Source: Deinococcota bacterium
GTDB lineage: Bacteria > Deinococcota > Deinococci > Deinococcales > Trueperaceae
DNA length: 64,000 bases
Direction of reading: 5' to 3'
Assembly: GCA_963170125.1 (NCBI GenBank)
Contig: CAUJFI010000052.1
Location: forward strand, 21,764 to 85,763
Position 1 is the stretch's first letter; each line of letters opens with the position of its first letter. Below, piece by piece: positions 63,111-64,000 of this stretch. The notes beneath the pieces were generated by a model. The model saw only the letters and a list, made by a program, of their open reading frames with translations. It did no database searches and was not told where the DNA came from. Both the position numbers and the translations under genes were made by a program.

Positions 63111-63914
63111 TCAGGGCAGGAGGTACCGCCAGCCGTCGGCCAGGAACTTCTCCTTGGCGAGGGCCTCGGCCTGCGCCAGCTCGGCAGGCGTGATCTCGTC
63201 CTCCCTTAGCCCGCGAAGACCGGCGAAGGTCTCCACGAGCCGATCGATCACGACTTGGCGCGGCAGCTGCGTCTGCTGCCTGAGAGGGGCCACGCGCTTG
63301 TTGGCGCTCACGCTGCCCTTGTCTGAGAGCTTCTCCCGGCCGATGCGCAGGACCTCGAGCATCTTCGCCGGGTTCATGTCGTACGCCATGGTCACGTGGT
63401 GCAGCACGGCCCCGCCCCGCCGCGTCTGGGCGGCCCCGCCGATCTTGCCGGCGACGGAGGAGATGTCGTTGATGGGCACGTACTCCGCCTCCACGCCGAG
63501 GGAGCGCAGGCCTTGGATTACCCACTCGTCCATGAAGGCGTAGGAGTCGATGAACGACATGCCCTTCACGAGGGAGTCGGGCGCGTAGATCGAGTAGGTG
63601 ATGGTGTTCTGCGGCTCGATGAACATGGCCCCGCCGCCCGTGATGCGGCGCATGACGGCGATGTCGTGCCTAGCCGCGCCCTCCGGGTCTACCTCGTTGC
63701 GCACGGACTGGAAGCGTCCGAGGATGACGGCGTTGCTCGCCCACTCCCAGATCCGCAGCGTGGGCCGCCTATGCCGGGCGCCGACCTCGTAGGTGAGGAC
63801 CTCGTCGAGCGCCATGTGGAGCTCGGGCGCTTGCGGGCCGGTGCGGATCAGCTGCCAGTCGAACTCGTTCCAGCGGTGGCGGAAGCGGGTGAAGCGGTCG
63901 GCCTCGACGCTCAT
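63111..63914 (-). CDS. Lipoate-protein ligase A family (BPL_LPL domain)
   Basis: 267 residues. Attaches or transfers lipoate to 2-oxoacid dehydrogenase subunits. LRIWEWASNAVILGRFQS, VMRRITGGGAMFIEPQNT (lipoyl-AMP loop) and SSVAGKIGGAAQTRRGG (catalytic Lys) are present, with the accessory C-terminal region ANKRVAPLRQ. Ligase versus octanoyltransferase (LipM-like) cannot be separated here. Its ATG overlaps the stop of the upstream gene (ATGA). Confidence 0.9.
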   Translation of the reverse strand: MSVEADRFTRFRHRWNEFDWQLIRTGPQAPELHMALDEVLTYEVGARHRRPTLRIWEWASNAVILGRFQSVRNEVDPEGAARHDIAVMRRITGGGAMFIEPQNTITYSIYAPDSLVKGMSFIDSYAFMDEWVIQGLRSLGVEAEYVPINDISSVAGKIGGAAQTRRGGAVLHHVTMAYDMNPAKMLEVLRIGREKLSDKGSVSANKRVAPLRQQTQLPRQVVIDRLVETFAGLRGLREDEITPAELAQAEALAKEKFLADGWRYLLP

Positions 63915-64000
63915 AGGCGCTCCCGCGGGCTGTCGTCCGTCACGGCGCGCCGGACCGCCACCGCGACCCCGCGCGCGTCGAACCCCATCAGCATTGCTTC
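63911..64000 (-). CDS. C-terminal end of an unidentified gene, cut by the window edge
   Basis: The frame is open to base 64000 and gives 29 residues, EAMLMGFDARGVAVAVRRAV followed by TDDSPRERL, stopping with a TGA that overlaps the lipoate ligase ATG. It is upstream in the same operon. Too short to assign. Confidence 0.6.
   Translation of the reverse strand, partial: EAMLMGFDARGVAVAVRRAVTDDSPRERL

Overview
The window is about 70% GC with dense, mostly short-spaced genes. Gene content points to Deinococcota, probably a Truepera-like (Trueperaceae) bacterium. The evidence is an HflX with the N-terminal extension I associate with Thermus and Deinococcus, a CsoR with the Cys-His-His metal site described in Thermus thermophilus, a bacillithiol-type YpdA oxidoreductase, and many starts with a -10 box (TAnnnT) only 5-8 nt upstream, the leaderless arrangement known from Deinococcus. 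The lineage is an inference from families, not from a marker-gene tree.

Region 1 (1-29505) is chromosomal backbone. It holds NAD(P)HX repair (nnr, cut by the left edge), an aldo/keto reductase, a HIT protein, pyrE, rpmB, a Mn/Zn-type ABC transporter, a UbiD decarboxylase, hflX, a fatty-acid/acyl-CoA set (thiolase, enoyl-CoA hydratase, 3-hydroxyacyl-CoA dehydrogenase) with a nucleoside phosphorylase, an M42 peptidase, two Roadblock/LC7 proteins, a PP2C phosphatase paired with a membrane Ser/Thr kinase carrying NHL-like repeats, a DHH-CBS-CCA fusion enzyme, YpdA, endonuclease III and pilC. Three proteins here look like pseudoenzymes: an alpha/beta hydrolase, an M50-like membrane protein and, less clearly, a metallophosphoesterase.

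Region 2 (29516-60648) is one complete 31,133-bp Tn7-like transposon. It is bounded by TGTAGA/TCTACA inverted ends with TnsB-type repeats and is flanked on both sides by the same 5 bp, GCTGG (29511-29515 and 60649-60653). Its right quarter encodes TnsA, TnsB, TnsC and a large TniQ/TnsD whose C-terminal half is internally duplicated. The cargo is a multi-metal resistance island: a Cd/Zn/Pb-type P-ATPase with an ArsR/CadC sensor, SCO and DsbA-like proteins, merR-merA, CopA, CopB, CopZ, CsoR, a cupredoxin, a small HMA protein, a two-component system, two cytochromes c, two DUF305 proteins, a DUF411 protein and a Cys-rich four-helix copper-binding protein. It also carries two metabolic enzymes, an archaeal-type GAPDH and PdxS, which could replace metal-sensitive host steps.

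Region 3 (60649-64000) resumes backbone: a methyltransferase remnant at the insertion point, a GNAT acetyltransferase, an MFS exporter, a lipoate-protein ligase and the end of one further gene.

No tRNA, rRNA, CRISPR array or cas gene was found.
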